A stretch of 64,000 nucleotides of DNA, from NCBI RefSeq assembly GCF_014837035.1, contig NZ_JACSPS010000004.1, forward strand, positions 124,001 through 188,000. The letters are read 5' to 3'. The notes under the pieces are model-generated. The model did no database searches, was not told where the DNA came from, and saw only the letters and a list, made by a program, of their open reading frames with translations. Positions 60,613 to 64,000 of this stretch are shown in pieces. A program made the position numbers and the translations under genes. The first letter of the stretch is position 1. Each line of letters begins with the position of its first letter. The stretch comes from Kaistella pullorum. GTDB taxonomy: Bacteria > Bacteroidota > Bacteroidia > Flavobacteriales > Weeksellaceae.

Positions 60613-62703
60613 TTACCAGATTTTGATTCTTTCTTCCGGTGCTTTGTAAAGCTTATCGCCCGGCTTCACATCGAACGCTTTGTAGAACGAATCCTGATTT
60701 ACCAGCGGCCCGAACGCGCGGAAGTAGCCCGGCGAGTGCGGATCTGTCTTCACCTGATTCACCATATACTGCTCTGTAGATTTGGTTCTCCAAACGGTTG
60801 CCCAGCTCATGAAAAATCGCTGATCCTGCGTGAATCCACTGATCAGACCCGGATCTCCGTGATCTTTCAGGTACATCTGCAATGCTGTGTAAGCCACCGC
60901 AACACCACCTAAATCACCGATGTTTTCACCACTCGTGAATTTACCATTGATGAAGCTGCCTTTCACCGGCTCATACTTGCTGTACTGATCTGCAAGCTGA
61001 CCTACTTTGGCATCGAAATTCTTTCTGTCTGCATCCGTCCACCAGTTGTTGAGGTTTCCATCGCCGTCAAAACGCGAACCTGAATCATCAAAACCGTGAG
61101 AGATCTCGTGACCGATTACTGCACCTATTCCGCCAAAATTCACCGCAGGATCTGCTTTGAAATTGAAGAACGGTGGCTGCAGGATGGCTGCAGGGAACAC
61201 GATTTCGTTATTGGAACCGCTGTAGTATGCGTTTACGGTCTGCGGAGACATTCCCCACTCTGTCTTATCAACCGGTTTGCCTACTTTATCGAGGTTTTTG
61301 GCGTATTGCCATTCGGTCACTTTCTGAAGGTTGGTATAATACGTACCTCCGTCCGCAGGTGCGGTAAGCTGAAGTTTCGAATAGTCTTTCCAGGTGTCAG
61401 GATACGCGATCTTCACGCTGAATTTCGAGAGTTTTTCCTGTGCTTTCACTTTGGTCTCAGGCGACATCCAGTCGAGGTTAGCGATGTGATGCTCAAAACC
61501 TTTCTTGAGGTAGCTGATATAAGTTTCCATCTGCTCTTTTGCCCCGGCCGGGAAATATTTTTCAACGTATAATTTACCAAATGCTTCACCCAAAGTACCG
61601 TTCACTACACCGAGTCCACGCTTATCCATAGAACGTTGCTCTTTCTGGCCCTGAAGGTATTTTGAATAAAAGTTGAAGTTGATATCATCAAGTTCCTTGC
61701 TCAGGTTGGTAGCGTTGCTTGAAACCATTCTTGCTTTCAAATATTCTTTGATCAACGGCAGCGTACGTGCATTCATCCAACTGTCCATGTTCTGCAGATA
61801 TTTAATCTCGCTAACAATCACTTTGTCTGTATCAACGCCTACCGATTTCAGATAATTTGGAAGGTTGATGCTTTTAACCAATGACGGCAGTTCGGAAACG
61901 TTTTTAGGATTGTATCTTAGGTTCGCGTCACGGTTCTGCTCATTCGTAAGGAGGTTCTGCGCGAGTTGCTTTTCAAAAGCTACGACGCGCTGTGCCGTTT
62001 GATCAGCGTTTTTATAACCTAAAACGGTGTAGAGTTGGGCCAGATAGTTTTTGTACTCAGCAAGCGTGGCACTGTTCGATGCACTTTCTTTCTGGTAATA
62101 GTCGCGGCCGAGACCTAAACTTGGTCCACCGAAATAAACCGCGTTCATCTTGGAGTTTTTCAAATCGGGCCCCACTCTCCACGCATAAAGCGGATTATCA
62201 CCGGTTTTTGTGGCGTCGATCATGTATTTTTGAAGGTCAGCAACAGTTTTTATCCTGTCGATTTTCTCAAGATCAGCTTTGATTGGATTGATTCCGTCTG
62301 CATTGCGCTTGTCCCAGTTCATGAAAGTTCCGTACAAAGCCTGGATTTTCTGACCCTCAGAGCCTGCTGCAAACTGGTCAGACAAAATTTTATTCAGAAT
62401 TTCAAGCGAAGCTACATCTACATCTTCGCGAAGCGCATTAAAACTTCCCCAAGAGGCTTTGTCCGAAGGAATTTCCGCCGTTTTCACCCAGTTTCCGTTC
62501 ACATAGCTGAAAAAATCGTCCTGTGGACGAACCGATTTGTCCATATAATCAAGGTTCAGACCTTCTTCCGGAACTTCGGTTTTGGTTTCTGTAGCTACCG
62601 TTTGGTTTTCAGTAGCCGAAGCATCTGCTGTTTTGGCAGTGCCGCAAGAATTAAGCAATACAATTCCCGAAAAAGCAAGAGCGCTTATCGTAATTTTCTT
62701 CAT
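60613..62703 (-). CDS. M13 (neprilysin) family metallopeptidase lipoprotein
   Basis: A 696-residue envelope zinc peptidase. Lipobox LLNSC (Cys 20), an N-terminal Peptidase_M13_N domain (helical, about 60-430; MDKSVRPQDDFFSYVNGNW) and the C-terminal catalytic domain with VIGHEISHGFDDSG (HExxH zinc ligands) and GENIGDLGGVAVAY (third ligand Glu, catalytic Asp). NAYYSGSNNEIVFPAAI, the substrate-binding N-A-Y-x motif, is intact. Likely cleaves short peptides in the periplasm or at the surface. Confidence 0.95.
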   Translation of the reverse strand: MKKITISALAFSGIVLLNSCGTAKTADASATENQTVATETKTEVPEEGLNLDYMDKSVRPQDDFFSYVNGNWVKTAEIPSDKASWGSFNALREDVDVASLEILNKILSDQFAAGSEGQKIQALYGTFMNWDKRNADGINPIKADLEKIDRIKTVADLQKYMIDATKTGDNPLYAWRVGPDLKNSKMNAVYFGGPSLGLGRDYYQKESASNSATLAEYKNYLAQLYTVLGYKNADQTAQRVVAFEKQLAQNLLTNEQNRDANLRYNPKNVSELPSLVKSINLPNYLKSVGVDTDKVIVSEIKYLQNMDSWMNARTLPLIKEYLKARMVSSNATNLSKELDDINFNFYSKYLQGQKEQRSMDKRGLGVVNGTLGEAFGKLYVEKYFPAGAKEQMETYISYLKKGFEHHIANLDWMSPETKVKAQEKLSKFSVKIAYPDTWKDYSKLQLTAPADGGTYYTNLQKVTEWQYAKNLDKVGKPVDKTEWGMSPQTVNAYYSGSNNEIVFPAAILQPPFFNFKADPAVNFGGIGAVIGHEISHGFDDSGSRFDGDGNLNNWWTDADRKNFDAKVGQLADQYSKYEPVKGSFINGKFTSGENIGDLGGVAVAYTALQMYLKDHGDPGLISGFTQDQRFFMSWATVWRTKSTEQYMVNQVKTDPHSPGYFRAFGPLVNQDSFYKAFDVKPGDKLYKAPEERIKIW

Positions 62704-62950
62704 ATCAAATTTTTTAATTTATTGTTAAGTCGGTTCTTTTTCAAACTTGTTACAGCGGGGCTGTGCAGTAAATTTAAGATATGTTTACGGAATTTCAAAA
62801 AAGCAAACGACTTTTACAAATTCGCGTGGCCGTACCGGTCTGAAATTGAGCGGGGTCGACTTAATAACTTTAAATATTAAAATACAGCTCTTCTAACAGC
62901 ACAATTTGCATTTATTATCGTAGATCAATGCGTACGATGTAAGATACTTC

Positions 62951-62958
62951 TAAATTTG
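62951..62958 (+). promoter_or_regulatory. -7 element for the YceI gene
   Basis: TAAATTTG matches TAnnTTTG, 39 bases before the ATG at 62998. A TTTG at 62915-62918 is too far for a normal spacer. Confidence 0.4.
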
Positions 62959-62997
62959 CATCATAAAGTTTAATACTAACCAAACAAATAAAATATT

Positions 62998-63507
62998 ATG
63001 ACAACAAAATGGAACTTAGACCCGGCACACAGTGAAATCACCTTCAAAGTAAGACACATGATGATCTCTAACGTGAAAGGTGAATTCAAAGATTTCAACG
63101 TGGAACTTGATGCGGAAGACGACACTTTCAAAAACGTAAAAGTGAAAGCTACCGTTGATACAGCATCAATCAACACAAATAATACAGACCGTGACAATCA
63201 CCTCAAGAGCGCAGAATTTTTCAACACCGAAGAATTCCCGCAGATCACTTTTGAAAGCGATTCCCTTACAAATAACGGATCCGGAACGCTTACCATCAAT
63301 GGTGTCTCTAAACCAATCACTTTGGATGTAGATTTTGGCGGAACTAATGTGGATCCGTGGGGGCAAACGAAAGCAGGATTCTCTTTCGAAGGAAAAATTA
63401 ACCGTAAAGATTTCGGACTAAACTGGAACGCAGCGCTTGAAACTGGCGGCGTGATGGTTTCTGATGAAGTGAAGATTGCAGGTGAACTTCAGTTTGTGAA
63501 AGCATAA
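62998..63507 (+). CDS. YceI family protein
   Basis: A 169-residue lipocalin-like barrel that binds isoprenoid or amphiphilic molecules. Motifs: WNLDPAHSEITFKVRHMMIS, NTNNTDRDNHLKSAEFFNTE, FPQITFESDSL and AGFSFEGKINRKDFGLNWN. It has no signal peptide, so it is predicted cytoplasmic, as in a common sub-group. Single gene with its own promoter and terminator. Confidence 0.92.
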   Translation: MTTKWNLDPAHSEITFKVRHMMISNVKGEFKDFNVELDAEDDTFKNVKVKATVDTASINTNNTDRDNHLKSAEFFNTEEFPQITFESDSLTNNGSGTLTINGVSKPITLDVDFGGTNVDPWGQTKAGFSFEGKINRKDFGLNWNAALETGGVMVSDEVKIAGELQFVKA

Positions 63508-63535
63508 AAGACCTCATAGTTTATTATTTTAATGA

Positions 63536-63576
63536 AAAATCCACCGGAAATCTGATTTTCGGTGGATTTTATTTTT
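63536..63576 (+). terminator. Terminator of the YceI gene
   Basis: AAATCCACCG-GAAATCTGATTTT-CGGTGGATTT with T run after it. Confidence 0.85.
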
Positions 63577-63591
63577 AAAAAGGTCTCTAAA

Positions 63592-64000
63592 TCAAACCTG
63601 GATGACACCCAGATTGAACTTTTCTGTTATCGGTGCATGATCCGCGGCCTCTATTCCCATAGAGATCCATGTACGTGTATCCACCGGATTGATGATAGCG
63701 TCCGTCCAAAGTCTGGCAGCTGCATACGTAGGTTCCGTCTGTTTTTTATAACGTTTTGAAATGGTATCGAGGATTTCCTGATGCTCTTCTTCCGTAATTT
63801 CTTTGCCTTGCTTCTTTAAAGTAGATTCCTGGATTTGGGCTAAAACTTTCGCAGCCTGGTTGCCGCCCATCACCGCAATTTCACTCCACGGCCAAGCCAC
63901 GATCAGCCGCGGATCATAGGCTTTGCCGCACATTGCATAGTTTCCGGCACCGTAAGAATTCCCGGTCACCACCGTAAATTTAGGCACCACAGAGTTGGCC
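63592..64000 (-). CDS. Acyl-CoA carboxylase beta subunit, C-terminal part (runs off right edge)
   Basis: About 136 codons of the carboxyltransferase subunit of a biotin-dependent acyl-CoA carboxylase (propionyl-/methylcrotonyl-CoA type). The open frame goes to the window edge: ANSVVPKFTVVTGNSYGAGN, YAMCGKAYDPRLIVAWPWSE, and the C-terminal ARLWTDAIINPVDTRTWIS. The internal GTG at 63990 is not the start; the true N-terminal half is outside. The sub-type cannot be fixed without the rest. Confidence 0.88.
   Translation of the reverse strand, partial: ANSVVPKFTVVTGNSYGAGNYAMCGKAYDPRLIVAWPWSEIAVMGGNQAAKVLAQIQESTLKKQGKEITEEEHQEILDTISKRYKKQTEPTYAAARLWTDAIINPVDTRTWISMGIEAADHAPITEKFNLGVIQV

Noticed and set aside
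63592-63990. Complete 132-residue gene starting at GTG 63990
   Set aside because: The frame stays open to the window edge and the sequence matches the C-terminal part of a larger carboxylase subunit.

Overview
The window is a stretch of chromosome from a Bacteroidota bacterium, most likely a flavobacterium of the Chryseobacterium/Kaistella group (Weeksellaceae). The assignment rests on gldKLMN, gldD and porZ (type IX secretion and gliding), a DUF4270 lipoprotein, many Bacteroidota-type lipoproteins and HxxAQ-style signal peptides, and promoters of the TTTG / TAnnTTTG type rather than sigma70 boxes. Almost all of it is ordinary, densely packed core genome. I see no CRISPR array, prophage, rRNA operon or origin.

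Layout. 0-4.1 kb: 5' part of a large tamB running off the left edge. 4.1-7.8 kb: tsaD, rsmE, trmH-like and ansA. 7.9 kb: tRNA-Ser(GGA). 8-18.3 kb (mostly minus strand): an FAD oxidoreductase, the T9SS motor/ring operon gldK-gldL-gldM-gldN, then glmS, a DUF4270 lipoprotein and a shortened glycogen-synthase-like protein. 18.5-21.7 kb: panC, a tRNA-Lys/tRNA-Leu/tRNA-Lys cluster, aroK, an S4-domain protein and a lipoprotein. 21.7-26.5 kb (minus): a two-gene 5'-nucleotidase followed by porZ and recO. 26.5-36.5 kb: dapA, a BtuF-like protein, mgtE, rpsO, a nudix/acyltransferase/lipoprotein operon, an S33-type hydrolase, RNase G, a 29-residue ribosomal-type basic protein and HU. 36.5-42.6 kb (plus): mutY, gldD, a PfkB kinase and two periplasmic parvulin-type folding factors. 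42.8-44.3 kb: nitronate monooxygenase, a 44-residue membrane protein and a HopJ-family protein.

44.3-47.35 kb is the only accessory-looking pocket: two AT-rich genes of unknown function (a beta-barrel-like protein and a 308-residue cytosolic protein), then a single-domain Y1 (IS200/RAYT-like) transposase flanked on both sides by clusters of short palindromes. 47.35-50.2 kb is pnp and a DUF4260 protein. 50.3-57.4 kb carries a tyrosine/homogentisate degradation set (hmgA, a CoA-transferase, hppD, fahA, a flavin reductase) interleaved with small unknown genes. 57.4-64 kb: lipoprotein, TerC, hydrolase, outer-membrane-type protein, M13 peptidase lipoprotein, YceI and the C-terminal part of an acyl-CoA carboxylase beta subunit running off the right edge.

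Functional links: gldKLMN, gldD and porZ belong to the same secretion/gliding apparatus; TamB, the two parvulins, PlsC, GlmS and the many lipoproteins serve envelope biogenesis; hppD, hmgA and fahA together convert 4-hydroxyphenylpyruvate to fumarate and acetoacetate, and the Cat1-type CoA-transferase beside them could handle the acid product. The most unusual items are the transposase/palindrome locus with its AT-rich neighbours, a full promoter for tsaD lying inside the first codons of divergently transcribed tamB, several possible leaderless transcripts, terminator hairpins immediately before fahA and tRNA-Leu, and a set of structured GC-rich intergenic elements. No convincing undescribed multi-gene system was found.
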